From the NCBI RefSeq assembly GCF_950023065.1, contig NC_088679.1, positions 42,036,001 to 42,100,000 on the forward strand: a DNA stretch of 64,000 bases. The letters are read 5' to 3'. Positions 1 to 14,400 of this stretch are shown here, piece by piece. The DNA comes from Planococcus citri (Eukaryota; Arthropoda; Insecta; Hemiptera; Pseudococcidae). Under the pieces are notes generated by a model that was not told the DNA's origin, made no database searches, and worked only from the letters and a program-made list of their open reading frames with translations. Every line of letters begins with the position of its first letter. Position 1 is the stretch's first letter. Position numbers and translations under genes: made by a program.

Positions 1-2355
1 ATTTTAAACCGGTTGAGTAAAGTTTAGCCCGGTACAGTACTTTCTAATACCGCTATTCCGCACGAAACGCTGGAACGCTGCCTCGAAGATGAGAACGTGT
101 GAGTAGGCTACGTAGTCGTGTCAGCTTCTCAAGTTGAACGGACACGTAGCAATGCAATAATACCTACTTCGTGTTTGATATTTTTTTTCGCGTAGTTTAC
201 AAGATAAAAATATGGAAGTATTCTGGTAGTACTTTGACCAGGGAAAGTTTTTGTATCATTAATATAAGTATTTGGGTTTCAAGTTTTTTCTAAAAAATAA
301 TAATTATTAATAACAGATTGTCTTCAAAAAATGCAAAAAAAAAAAATCATGCACATAAGTCATACATAAAACATAATAGGTAGGTACCTACTTATTTTTT
401 TGAACTTTTAGCTGTTTTTTTTAAAACTTTCTTCCAAGTGTGTTTTTTTTTATTATTTTTTATTTTTTTAAAAATAGAATAAATCCATGTTTTGCAGTTA
501 AGTACGAGTACCTAAGTGACGTTCTTTCTTCAACAAAATTTCTGTTTTGAAAATTTTTTCCCCCAATTTTTTTGAGGGACGGAGATCTTAAAATATACAT
601 TAATATTCAAAATTTCACAAATTATACACCGCCTGGCTAAATTCTTTTGACATCTCAACAAAACAGATGAAACTATTTGCACCATTTTTATGTTTTTTCA
701 AGTTCTTCAGAATTTTTTTTTGAAACAAGAAAAATATTTCATTGCTTTGAAAACTTTGAATGTTCAAACAATATGGTGTAGGATGGACGGAAAAAACGTC
801 GGAAAATTTTGACCTTATTTCATGAAAACCTTGATTTTGACTAAAAAGTCATCCAGAGAATATCGTGACCCCGGAAGCGTCTCTGATGGAGAGATATGAG
901 CCTTCAAATCCTATCAAACTTACTTTTAGGAAAATGGTCCAAAACCAAAAGTTAGTCAGATTCTACTATAAGATTTAGAATTTTAAAAACCTCAGAATCC
1001 GTAATTTGAAAAATAGTTACGGATATTTTTTTTGTTAGGTACCTAACGAAATGAACTTGGTATTTGAGTTATAGAATTTGAGAATTTGACGTTTAAATTT
1101 ACTTCAAATCGAAGCTAGATATATATGGACATTGGACATGTAAGTGCAGATTTTTTCTTTAGTATGGCAGCAGAGCACTCAATCGGCTAAAAAGCTTTTC
1201 CTCATTTCGTTTTGCTTAATTATTATAGATAATGTAGGTATACTATAATTTCCAGCACAAAATACTTTCATAGCATTGTTTCAGTTTAAGTAAAAACAAA
1301 AAAAAGTACCTAAAAAAAGAATCATTATCGAAACGCTTTTTCAAGGCTAGAAGGTACTTAATCCAACGTCAGCACTTTTCTTTTAAATATTCCGATAAAT
1401 ATGAAGGTAGCTAGATTCATTTGAAAACCTGAAAATCGTAAAAATGGTTTTCCAAATGAAGCATCTTGAAATTTGGTTCAATCTCATTAGCATCGCTTTC
1501 AAAAACAATGGTTTCTAAAATTTAGCTAAATTGTTCATAAAAAGCATTATAAACTAAGGTTTAATTAGGTTCATTGCGCTGCGTTGGAGTTACTGGGTAT
1601 TTTTTTCAGCTTTATAAAACGTATACATCTCCTTTAATAAAAGGTACCTATATTTTTCAATAAAGTTTTTTTTTTATTTTTTTTACGGTATGAACTATAG
1701 TGTAAATTATTAAGTAGACGAGAGTTAAAAACTTCTGGTACTTTGGCGTCAAATTGTCCGTTGAGAAACGTCCATTATCTAGAAAAAGTTTTTAGACATC
1801 AACTTTTTTTCACCAGGTTGCGGCTGTTTCCACTTTAAACTTTCGGTTAACTAGCAAAATGTATCTACCTTATGTACGCCAGGCAATTTAGGAATTTATT
1901 TTGGGTTCTCAAAAAAAAAAAAAAAAAATGAAATGAAAGGCAAGTCTATATTAATAGTTGCAGAAATGCACACATTTACTTCATCTGTTACTCAAGATAC
2001 CTACGTAATCGGGTACTTAGGTTAAATGAATACGTCATAATTGCAGCTTTGCACGCAGTTCTTGTGAAATGTACAACTTTAGACGTCGCAAAAACGATAT
2101 AAATAATTACAAAATTTCTGAATCAACAGGTTTCAAGTCATTGAAATTTTATGCTCAGTTATTGATTGAAATGTAACAAAAATTGCTCAAAATTCCGCGA
2201 ATTCGTAAATTTTTTCATTAAAAAATCCTTTGCAGTATTAAATTTAAACAATTAACAAAATAATTTAATTCCCAACCAGCTTATCTATAAAATGAACTAT
2301 AACCTGGCTATAACGAAGAAAAAATCGTGGTGAAGTATTAATATTTAATACTCAC
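1..2355. other. Intronic sequence (intron after ankyrin exon 4), no gene seen
   Basis: This stretch lies downstream, on the minus strand, of the splice donor of the ankyrin exon at 2356-2454, so it is intron of that gene. The next exon must lie beyond the left edge. It is AT-rich with homopolymer runs and GTAGGTACCTA words. I recognise no exon, RNA gene or transposon end. Confidence 0.5.
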
Positions 2356-2454
2356 TTTATTAACCGCACTAACATCCGCTCCGTGATTAATTAATAATTG
2401 AACTGCTTCCCTGTGACCGTGCCAAGCTGCCATTAAAATAGGCCTCATCCCATA
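2356..2454 (-). CDS. Ankyrin gene coding exon 4 (one 33-residue repeat)
   Basis: Exactly 99 bp, phase 0 at both ends, between TTTTCAG and GTGAGT. It encodes one ankyrin unit starting YGMRPILMAAWHGH and ending DVSAVNK. Same exon-equals-repeat design as the exon at 16346-16444. Confidence 0.85.
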
Positions 2455-5400
2455 CTGAAAAAAAATTAACAAAAAAAAAAATCAATTTACATAGCTATAG
2501 GTACATAACGTATAGATATTGTATACGTAGGTACGAGTAGGTATTTGTGCAACGCCTACCTACGAGTAATGGAATTATTGACAAGACTGTAGCGAAATAG
2601 GTTCAAAATATTGTTCACATCAACGCATACAATATTTATTATGGCAGTGAAAAATCGCATGTCCTTCGATTCGTGCTTTATATACGAGAGTGAAAAGGAG
2701 GTAATTTATGAGATCTAAAAGATTAGATATATTTCTACTTTAATCCAACTATTTTAATTCGTGAAGTAGGAAGACGAAGCGACGTATTTTCCCACAATAT
2801 AACCTCGAATAAAATACTTTTGGAGTTTAAAAGATGTCGAATTAGAGAAAAGTTTTAGGGTATTATTGATTTTAAACAACTGTTACAACCAATTTTATGA
2901 CATTTATACCATCTTTTCTCGATGTCCAACAAGTTGATGAAACATGATATAGAACATTTTCCGTTTCGTTGTAACCTTCTTTATATTATACGAGAATGGG
3001 ATTTCAGTTCAATTTTTCTTTTTATTGTATCCATCTTTTGTGTGTAAAAAAAAGAACCTGTAGGTAACATATTTTTATTATGAGCGTCATTACGAACGTT
3101 AAAGATTATATTCAGATTCCTATTATTTATTTATCCAAGTTTTTTAGGATTGTATTCGGCCTTTACTGTTCAAAATGTATGCCCAGATAAAGGTATATAG
3201 GTATGTATACCGTATAATAATAATTTCAACCTTATTAGGCATCTTGTATACAGTATTGTGTACCCACGGTTGAGTGTTTCGTCAACAGTTTCAAATAATT
3301 TGCTTATAGTGAGTATTGGTACTGCCCAAATTGCACATGTAAATTTGTTCGCCTCGCTTTTCAATGGGGTACTGTTGTATCGAGTGTTCTGTTCGAAGTG
3401 TTGAATAATTCACCTGGTAATAAAACAGTGACCCAAACTACATAAGTGAAAATTAATTTGTCAATCTCAGAAATTGTAGAGGCGAAATTACTGGAAATTC
3501 GGAGTTGTTGTTGATCTTTCAACTGCATAACTGAATCCTGTATTTCAAGTACCTACGAAAAATTTGAGCGGTAAACTTATACTTAATAAGAACACAAAAA
3601 AAGGGCATTTCAATTCAATTCAACTTCAAAATTGAAGGAATTACGATTGATTGAGATTTTCAAGGTACTTTAGCACCTTCAATTTTGAACAAAGTTAGGA
3701 CAAGAACTTGAACTTTTTTGCGAAAGCATTTCAAGCTCTATGAATCAGGCTGTATTCGTGTTATGAATTTAATTAATCATAGTTCCTTCAAAGTTTTATG
3801 TAGAACTAAAATTGAGAATATCTTTTTAGTGGTTTCATTGAAGATTTGCAATATGTTGTGTTGTAATCAATCACATTTAACTCATCTGCAATTTCCAAGA
3901 TCATTAAACACATTATGACCACTCACATCTTTACCTACTCCTCAACTCCTGCAACTTCAAGAGTCGGCAAGCCAATTTACACTTGTGCTGCAGTTTAGGG
4001 TTTTTGAAGGTATTACCAACGAGAATAAAGTATTTAAGACCTCGAATGGAGCGCTCAGAGTCATATAATAATTAAAATACTTATCAAAATGCATTGTGTA
4101 GAATACTTCGCAAAGAAACTGATTTCTTTGTTTTGGTATTTTTCAGAGGATGAAGGTTCTTTTTTGATATGAATAGCCGAAAAATTATTTTTGAGGAATA
4201 AAAAATGTACACAAAAAAAACGTATGTCCCAAGAATACCATTTCAATTAATCAAAATCGTACCAAAGTGAGATCAAAAACGTAAAAATAGGCAACTTGAA
4301 AATTTTCAGCTGCCCAATGGAATTTGTTGATATTTTTAGAAATTAAAAAATTTTAAATCGTGCCTAACAATAAATACTATTTTGGTAACCAATGTCGAAA
4401 TACTGTCCAGTGGTACACTATAAAAATTAAGATATTACTTAACCTTACTGGAAAATATCGTACACATTTATACTAATTTTCTTTGCAAAATTAATTCGGA
4501 AATCTCTGTTTTGGAGCTTCAAAAATTGAATTGTTCACGAGTTGGATAAAATTTAATTCTTAATTCGAAAAGGGTTACTGACTGTTTAATTTCCGCATTT
4601 TTGTACTCTCCAATGAGACAGATTCTGTTCTTTCAGCGGCGAAACGTCAACGTATCATTCTACCCAGTACACCATGTTTAGTATTTACTCCGTTAATATA
4701 ATTTTTGATATTTTTTAAGTACCTACGTATATCTCTGCAAGCTCTTTTAATTCTCAATGTCAATAAACCAATTCACATGCATCCAGCTTATGAAAGGATA
4801 AATTATTCACGAACCATTCACAAACACCCGGTACCTATGTGTGAAGTTTAGAGTACTTGACTCGAGAAAGAAATATACTCGTAAAATTAAATAAATCCAT
4901 TCAATTTCGTATATACCTACATTCATAAGCGTGAAAGTTTGATTACAAATCATTGCGTGACTTCAAAAACAAAACACTCTGAAAATGAAATTTTTCTCAC
5001 ATAAAAAAGCTTTTTTTTTACTATTAATAAGAAAAAAAAATGAAAATAATTTTCACTAAATAACCATCTTTATAATACGTACCTTAAAAAACTCCCAAGT
5101 TTTCCCCAACTTTCAACAAAAACGAAAAAAAAGAGTGCAAAATAAGAAAAATAAAAATTCTATATCCTAATTTGAACGTAATAGTGAAGGATTGTTTTTA
5201 GCGTGAAAAGCATACGGGTTTAATTTATAGCCGAGAAAGTTATTTATAAGTTTTTCAAGTTCACTAAGTCGTAGTCGTTTAATTTTATCGTTATAATGAA
5301 GATATCATTTTCGTTTGTTTAGAACAATACGATGATAGAAATGAAAAATAAAAAGAAAAACTGCCAGAGTAGTTGAAATTGATTTTTCTACATCGGTCCC

Positions 5401-8400
5401 AGCAGCATCTGCTCCATTTATGAAAAACTTTCGCTCGTAAATCTCGCAACAAACGTAAGGAAAAATGATCTACATGTTGTACCTATGGGCTATTCTTTAT
5501 TATTGTACCCATCCTATCCTATTTTTATCGCGAGCCAGTTTTCTTTCAATGACTCGAGGTTTATCTGGAATTGTGAATTTTTACTACCGTGCTATCAAAT
5601 TATAATGGGGCTACATTTTACAAAAATTAGGGTCTACCTTTGCCGTAACAATGAGACGAATGATTAAGTTGAATTAAGGTTCTTACGTTGTAATTTATCC
5701 GGCTGTTTTCTTTTCGACTTTCTGCTCGATGATAAAATTACTTTTACTCGTGCATAACATCGTTCTACGCGCGTATTCTTCTAACATGAGTTTTTCGAAT
5801 TTAATCTAATTTTGTTTTCTTACGTCCGCGTCCGTGTCTTGATAGGTAGGTATATAAAATATACGATAGGACTATACGCAGGCAGTCGACAGTAGTTATA
5901 AATTTCAGCGGTCAGATTTTACAGCTGGGAGTAATTATTCACTTTCTTACAAACACACTGGTGGTATACGTCAATTTTCAGCGCAATTGTAAATAGTTCG
6001 TAATTAATTTTATATTGAACTTATATCTCGCACAGCTTCCGCAAATGCTATTATTTACTTACACCGGCAGTGAAATATTTTCAATTTATATCGGCCTCAG
6101 TGTACGATTACGAGATAGTATTTTATCAAGGGTACATTTTGAATACATATTTGCCTACTGTGTTCCTCTGTTTCAGTACATAATTTAAGTAAATAACCAG
6201 ATTTGCGGAAGGCGATAGTGAAATTCGCTCAAATTTCGAACACATGTTTCTCGATATCTTCTGAAATTATTACAATAATTAATTAGGTTGGAAAACTGCC
6301 GTAGATAGTGAAGCCATTGAAAATAATTTCCTATCAAAAAATTGTTCAAATTTAAAAAATGTTAAAAGTGACAAATTAATAATTTCTTCAAACGAGATAG
6401 GTATTAAAAATTTGTTAAAATGAGATTAAAACAATAAAAACTGAAAACTGATGAATATTGTCTCTATCTGAGAAAAATACTGCAAAAATTAATCTGTAAT
6501 ATGTATAAAATTAATTTTATAAAAATTTATACATTTACTTAAAGTATTACAAGAACTAAAAAAAAAGTAAAATTGGTACAAAAAATGATAATTTTGATTT
6601 TTTTAAATAGAAAAGATACCAAATTCAAACTTTTAAAAATTTGTCAAAAATCGAAAAATGAAATCTCTAGTACTATGTACCTAAAATGTGACCTGATAGT
6701 GTATTTTTGAATACTCTTTCATTCAATTATTCTTTGTGCAGTTCAACAATTTTTCAGGCTGTTGGGATCCCTCAAAACATTTTTATGTAAAACAAATTCG
6801 ATCAAATTAATTGCCCCCTACCGTAATTGAGACGAATGATCATTGCGAGGAAACCCAACAGCAGTAGGTACAGGAACAATCCCATTTGTGGTTCAAAAAC
6901 AAAACAAAAACGATTTATTACGTGTTACTAACAATATTAAGTATCACACCGAATTTTAAATAAACCATGAAAAAACCAAGTGAATTTATAGAGTACATAG
7001 AAAAAAAAAATTAAACACAAATTGGTAGAATAACTTGGTTATTTATTTGTATTGATCGAGAATAAATTTACGAATACACTACGTTTCGGCACACAGTACC
7101 TTCATCAGGTGATATGAATAACTAACAAGTAGAATAGTGTGTAACGAGAGTAGCGAGAAACGGAGATAAAATAGGTACCTATTTGTATTGCACCAAAGCT
7201 TTGTACGAGTCAAAGCCTGAAACGTCCGTTTTTTTATTGATACAATTAGGATTATCTAAAATGTGTAGAACTTCAGCTGTTTTTCTTTTTTGTAAATTCC
7301 CACACCCCTTATGCAAAATTTTAGCCTGATCAAAATTAAATTTGTGATTGTATTTCACAGAGTGTTCGGACAGAGCAGTAGTAGTTTTTCCATTTTTAAC
7401 ATCCAAACTATGCCTATACATTCTATCACGAAGATGTTGTTTCGTTTCACCGATATAATCAGAATTACAGTTGTTGCATGTAACTTTATACACTACGTTA
7501 CTCTGGGACATGGTAGGAATTTTGTTTTTAACTTTTGAAAAGATTCGTTTGAAAAGGGTATTAGAATTTTTGTAAGCGAAAGTGATGGTAGGATCCTCCT
7601 TCTGGCATAAATTTTCAATTTTTTTAGAAGTTTTACCAGCATAACTGATAACTTGAAACTTTTTTGGTTCATTTCCAGAGTGAATGATAGAGTTATTTTT
7701 TTGCTGAAAATAGGCTTTTATTTGAGATTCTATCATCTTGAACGGATAATCGTTAGCTAAGGCTATGTTATAGATTTCGTCAATTTTTTCACCATAAAAA
7801 CAAGCATCGGAGAGACCAAGCATCCTGTCTATGAGATTTTTCAAAATATTGTCCCTTCATAATAACATAAAATTTACGATCGAAAAAGAAAATTCTGGTG
7901 CTATTCCATTTCTGGATATACAAATTATAACTACTGATGACCTTTTTTTGACCAAACACTATTCTAAACCCATATCTAGTGGTAGGTTGGTAAATTTTCA
8001 TTCGTTTCAACCAGCTAAACAAAAAGTCAATATTTTGAAAAATCTCATAGACAGGATGCTTGGTCTCTCCGATGCTTGTTTTTATGGTGAAAAAATTGAC
8101 GAAATCTATAACATAGCCTTAGCTAACGATTATCCGTTCAAGATGATAGAATCTCAAATAAAAGCCTATTTTCAGCAAAAAAATAACTCTATCATTCACT
8201 CTGGAAATGAACCAAAAAAGTTTCAAGTTATCAGTTATGCTGGTAAAACTTCTAAAAAAATTGAAAATTTATGCCAGAAGGAGGATCCTACCATCACTTT
8301 CGCTTACAAAAATTCTAATACCCTTTTCAAACGAATCTTTTCAAAAGTTAAAAACAAAATTCCTACCATGTCCCAGAGTAACGTAGTGTATAAAGTTACA

Positions 8401-11400
8401 TGCAACAACTGTAATTCTGATTATATCGGTGAAACGAAACAACATCTTCGTGATAGAATGTATAGGCATAGTTTGGATGTTAAAAATGGAAAAACTACTA
8501 CTGCTCTGTCCGAACACTCTGTGAAATACAATCACAAATTTAATTTTGATCAGGCTAAAATTTTGCATAAGGGGTGTGGGAATTTACAAAAAAGAAAAAC
8601 AGCTGAAGTTCTACACATTTTAGATAATCCTAATTGTATCAATAAAAAAACGGACGTTTCAGGCTTTGACTCGTACAAAGCTTTGGTGCAATACAAATAG
8701 GTACCTATTTTATCTCCGTTTCTCGCTACTCTCGTTACACACTATTCTACTTGTTAGTTATTCATATCACCTGATGAAGGTACTGTGTGCCGAAACGTAG
8801 TGTATTCGTAAATTTATTCTCGATCAATACAAATAAATAACCAAGTTATTCTACCAATTTGTGTTTAATTTTTTTTTTTTCTATGTACTCTAACAATATT
8901 AAGGTTCGCGCTCTCGTATTAAAAACCAAAAAATATCAATTCAGTATGTGAGATTTATACGTAGAAATTTTTATTCCGTTGTATACGTACTTTTTTCACC
9001 ACGAGACAACGCCTTCGGCAACAACAAATAATAAAGTCTAATACATTAACTTAATGTTGTAATTTTCACAACAAAAGATGACTTGCTGAATAATTCAACG
9101 CATTTTTTTCAAATATAAAATACGGCCAAAAATTTTCTTTTTTTTTTACAAAACAACTTCAATGTTCACGGTACGTCGCTTACGCTACATATTTTTTCAT
9201 TTATTTAATTACATCGCCTTCGTGGCTGTAAAAATACCGAGGAAAAAGTAGGTGAATAAGAAACAGGCACGTAAACATAGAAAAAGCAGATAATTTCGTT
9301 ACAATTGCGGAAGAAATTCGCGTAAACTACGTCTACCGTATTGTTTTGATTTTGTATAAGTGGGCGGAAGAGAGGAAGGAAGAAATAATCGAACCTGGTA
9401 AATTTTTAAAAGATTGATGTAAAAAAAATACGCTGGTAAGAGTAATAAGTATTCAAAACAACGCAAATTTGTAAAAAAAAAAAATCACGTTCAATAATTC
9501 ATACAGCTTTCCCCTTCAATTTTCAGGGTCAGCAAAAGAATTTGCGGCTGGTCACTGTAGACAAATTATTCAACACTTATACGCATTCATGCAACATCCT
9601 GACCCAAAATCAGCAAAATTCATGTTGAAAACAGCTATGAATAGATACTTTTACATTTTCACTACTTACATTCAAATTCTTATTTAGGGTATACATAGAT
9701 ATTCCTTGGTTGATTAAATGATAATAAAAGAGGAATGAAAATTTAACAAAATAACAAGAAAAATTCTCAATCTATCACTCACGCCTGAAGAAAAAGCTCG
9801 CTGATAGGTTTAATTTTTAAAAATCACCATTTCGCGTAAAATTCTAGTTCAACGGAGAAATACCCTTGACACAGCGCTCGAGCGAAATATATCATTTACA
9901 ATTATCCGGTCGAACGGCAATCAAGATAAATGGGAACGAATTAAAATCACGTCAAAAGTACCATCAAGAAATGAGCCGTAAAAGGCTGAAAACGTAAAAT
10001 CACCTAACCGCGGAAAAACAAAGCAATGAAAGAAACCTACAGTACTACGCTTTCACTCGTTTCAACATACGTAGGCTAAATTTCTCACAATTTAGTAATA
10101 GCTAGGTAAGTAAAGTAAACTTTGCATGCGCTCAAATCAGCAACATAATGAAAACATTTCGATATATTTATACGCGAAAAGGTTTTAACGAAATACTCTT
10201 CTTACGTTATACTGCAGACAGATAAGTGACAGTTTGGATCACGCAGACGATGCTTTGCTTTGCTTTCTCGTTATTTATATTTCAAAATTCGCCTAGGTAC
10301 CTACAGCTACCTTACCTACCTATTCGGTTCATCTTTATTATGCTTTACGCACATTGGCACATCATTAGCATTATTTTTACGTTGGTAGGTAAAGGTATAC
10401 GAATTCTATACATGCAAATAACCATACTACCAACACAGCCCTTCATTTTTTTTCACATTCAACTCGACACGAAAATTCATTTGTGTCGTTTAATTAAAAA
10501 ATAAAATAATAAACGCTAGTTGTTCACACGCAAATGGGTACTTCCATCCATGTTTCGTTTAAAAAATTCATCAAACCGGCAAAATAGCATTTTATCAAAA
10601 TGCAAACACCTGCATAACAATTTACTTCATCGAGCGACTGCAACTGACATGTGCTTTTCTTTTGAGCAAATGCTTACCTCGAACCTGTAGCGCAACTATT
10701 ATTCAAAGAAATTTCACACTACGAACAAGAAACAAACAAAAGATCAATGAAATAAAAACGTGGCGTTATTTTCTTTCCGTTTTTTTTCTTTTATTACCCA
10801 TTTTATTTTATGAAAAACGCATTCTAAAAAAATACTCGAGTATAAGTATAACTAATTTGTTTCCAGTACTTGATTTTTTAATTTTCTTAAGTACACAGAC
10901 TTCTTAGAAAAATTTAAAACAGAAAAGAAATGTAATCTGAGTTTTATTTTAAATATTCAAGGGAATTAAACACTAACCAATGTAGATATTATAATACGAA
11001 GAAATCATCAAATTGTATACTTCCATAGCACACTGTTAGTAGTGACTTTTAGTTTTTGATAATTCTACATCTAGGCAACCTAAATTCCATAAAACGTGCC
11101 GAGTGATTAAGTTAATTATGTATATATACCTACTATGAAATATAAACGAAGAAAATTCATTTTGATATTAAGTTCTCGCGTTTTAGAGAAAAGCGAACGT
11201 AACAGGTAAAAGAAATCACCTTTAACTAGTCACAATTCGTTCAACAAAATTATATAGTGCGAATAAGTAGGTACCTACCTACATATATAACGTGCGAGTA
11301 TGCTTATATGAAACGAAAAACGACCACAAACGGTGTCAAAATTCATTATAAAAGTCACCTCGTCGCAACAGTTCGAATTACTATAATAAAATTTTAACCC

Positions 11401-14400
11401 GTCAAAATTACGTTAAAGTTTTTAAATCGGATTATAATACTTAATTTTACCAACTTCCCACTTATCTTTTCATCGTGATTTAAAATTCGTCAAATGAAAC
11501 TAAATTCTAATTAGCAAACAATTTCAATTATTCAACTATTGAAACTTTATGACCCGAGTGTATTGTCATAATTAACTTATGTAGGTACATGCGCAAGGAT
11601 TTGTGAAGCGAAATCTTTGTCAAATCATGCTCATTCGAGCAGAGCTAGGGAAGATCACTTTGACGGAGAGACGAGATATTAAATAAATAAAAGATCGTCA
11701 CTTCGGATACATTTGAACGAAACTTTTGAATCACAGTATTTAGCGTGTATGTAACTATGCATTAAATTTTTAATTTTTTATGGCATCCCTTCGGATAGAA
11801 AAATTTACTTCGTGGTGCCCAAAAAAAATGTTAAAATGAAAAGGCAGGACTTCTGGCAGGATGTTTTTCAAACAATTGAAAACGTCTATTTTCGAGGGGG
11901 GGGTCGAGGGTGGACATTTTATAAGTTGTTTTTGGCTTTTCCAATGTCTTTGGATATTCCAAGATTTTTTTCGGGGAGGGTGTGCCGAGACTATCTTGGA
12001 TCCTTTTCTTCCAACATTAATAAAAATACGCACATCAAAAAAATTGAAACACACTTGCTTGAAAATTCTTTACTATTATTTTCTATCATTTCAACTATAA
12101 AAGAAACTAGGTAGGTACCAAAAAGTAGATAACAATATACAAGGTGCCCAGAAATATCGAGTACCCCTGGCTAAGAAAGTTTTTCATTAATAATATAGGT
12201 TGGCAATGTGAAATAGATGCATATGATTGGTGGAATGTTATCTCTCCAGTCCAACAACCAATCATGTGCTATCATTATTATCATTCACTGTGACCAACTA
12301 AAGTATTTTAGTAGAAAACTTTTTTAGGGGTACTCGATATTTCTGGGCACCCTGTACATATCAATCAACCCAAAACGTAATTCAATATTTTAAATCAAGA
12401 ATTGTTATTAACTCTCACATAGTTCTTGCTAGGATAAAAAATGACAGCAACCGAGCCACAAAACTTCAGCCAGCCTCAACAATTTTAACGAATCTGAACA
12501 ACTTCAACGAGCCCTAACAACTCCAATGAACTCCAACAACCTTCCATTCACTAAGGAACCTCATGAAGTGTACCCCAGGGATTTGGATGGAACGTGGTCT
12601 CAGTACCACATCATTAAAATTTTAGCTACCAGTTTTGAGTTTAGAGTCTACAGTAAAATTTAAAATTTTTAAATTTTTAAAAATCGTTACCCCGATGCTC
12701 AGGGGTTTCCTTCCATTTTCCAATTCAACTAAATTTTTCATATTATGTACATCTCTCAAGGATTATTCAAATTTTCATCGAAAAGAAAAGAATTTGAATA
12801 ATCTTCGAAAAATATAATACAAAAAATGTATTTGAAAGAGAAAATAAAACATGCTCCTTGGTCAGGCGCGTGGATCAAAATTTTCCCACGACAACACCGT
12901 GGAAACTCCTGAGCGTCGGGGTTGCGGTTTTTAAAATTTTCAAAACTCAAAATTTTCTATGGGAGTTAAACTCAAAAGTCAAAACTGGCAGCTAAAATTT
13001 TAATGATGTGGTACTTAGGCCAATGGCTAACACTGAGACCACTTCCCATTCAAATCCTAAGGACATTTATATGAATTTCTTTTATCTAATGGAACTAGAG
13101 AAAAACTAAAAAGTTTGTTTATTTATTTTTTACTCCCGTTTGCTGATTTTTTACTTAGCCCAGCCCATTTTTTGCTGTGTTATCAATTGTAACTGCACAA
13201 TTAAAAGTTTTTTCAAAAATGAATAATCAATTACGCAAAAAAGTGTTCTTTCCATTAGCATTGGTGTAGGTATTCAACTATTCATTGCTTGAAAAGTCAA
13301 ATGGAGAGTTTATAAAAATTATTTGCTCGAAATTCCTTTAAAATTATAATTTTTCTTTAGGTAGGTAGTTTAAGAAAACGTAAACTCTTCAAAACCAAAT
13401 CTTTCGACGCCGCCAATACACTTTATCGTAGCAATATCAAGACGAGGCTTTTTCTTTTCTCATTTTACGACTCATTAAAAACGTACATAAGTATTCCAGA
13501 TCACTTTGCAGAAAATTACACCGGCTTGCATAAAATTCATCACCGACCACAGTTAAAGCTAAAATTGATACGATAAAAAGCAATGGTTCAAGATCGTGAG
13601 TAGGTAGTAAGGTACAATATATCCAGCAGTTGATTACTAATTAAAAAGTAAAATAAGTTCAAACTGAACCTGAAGAATTCATTACGAATACTTTATAGAG
13701 AAATTTAAACGATCCTTATTCGGCACAATTTACTCATTAAAGTGCTCTTAAAGCTCCAGGAAAGTAAATAGGCTATACCACTATCGCGATCGTCGTTTAC
13801 GAGGCAGGTATTAGGTAGGTAATCGTTTACATAAACCTATTTTAAAATTATATTAATCTCTGCACGATGATATCAGAAATAATAGCTACCTGTAGAGTTA
13901 ATATGCTGGAAATTTTTCAACTTTTAAACGATAGGTGTGTGTACTAAGCTGTTTCGTGAATTTTTTTTTATAGAATTGTAATGTAAGTGGAAGTTCGGTA
14001 TTAAGTTTCACCACAATCGTCACTATTACGAAGATAATCTTTCGTTATTGTTGCGCAGGAAGTTACCTATATTACCAGTACAATAAAATTTCACCTTATT
14101 AAGCCTGAATGTTTCTTACTTCTTGGCTTTTTTGTTAAATTAAAGTCAGCTTTAAGCACGCTACCTATAGCTTAAGTTACAGCAATACGCACGCGAAATA
14201 AAAAAGTTGAAAAACTAAAAATTCCAGATGGGCCTTTTCATACAAAGTAATCTGACGAAAAAACACTTATCATCGATATTTTTATATTAATGTTTTGGAA
14301 AACTTTACACCGATGGAAAAATTATTAAATGTTTTTGTTCACGTTATACGTATGCTCGATACTGAAAAAAAAATGCCAAGAATCTCGTGAGTAAATGTAC

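Larger units (their letters stand above)
6991..7851 (-). repeat. Left arm of the Penelope inverted repeat
   Basis: The reverse complement matches 8028-8890. The only difference I found is the length of one A/T run (10 versus 12), which accounts for 861 versus 863 bp. The shared reading frame encodes the same 221 residues in both arms. Confidence 0.9.
6942..8889. mobile_element. Penelope-like element, two 5'-truncated copies joined head to head
   Basis: Two copies of the 3' part of one retroelement face away from each other: a minus copy at 6991-7851 and a plus copy from about 7852 to 8890. Each encodes the end of a reverse transcriptase plus a GIY-YIG endonuclease domain (NNCNSDYIGET), the signature of Penelope-like elements. 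Each also carries a hammerhead-like motif and an A/T-rich 3' end. The 14-bp word CTAACAATATTAAG flanks the composite on both sides (6928-6941 and 8890-8903), so it probably inserted as one unit. Between the left duplication and the left arm lies an unexplained segment of about 49 bp (6942-6990). The insertion sits in intron 3 of the ankyrin gene. Confidence 0.85.

Noticed and set aside
7311..7538. Plus-strand ORF in the left Penelope arm and its twin at 8341-8568
   Set aside because: Antisense shadow of the GIY-YIG frame; it repeats only because the arms are inverted copies.
11770..12114. Overlapping ORFs of about 80-100 codons on both strands near a G/C run
   Set aside because: Three mutually overlapping frames, no domain, partly inside AT-rich intron; chance.
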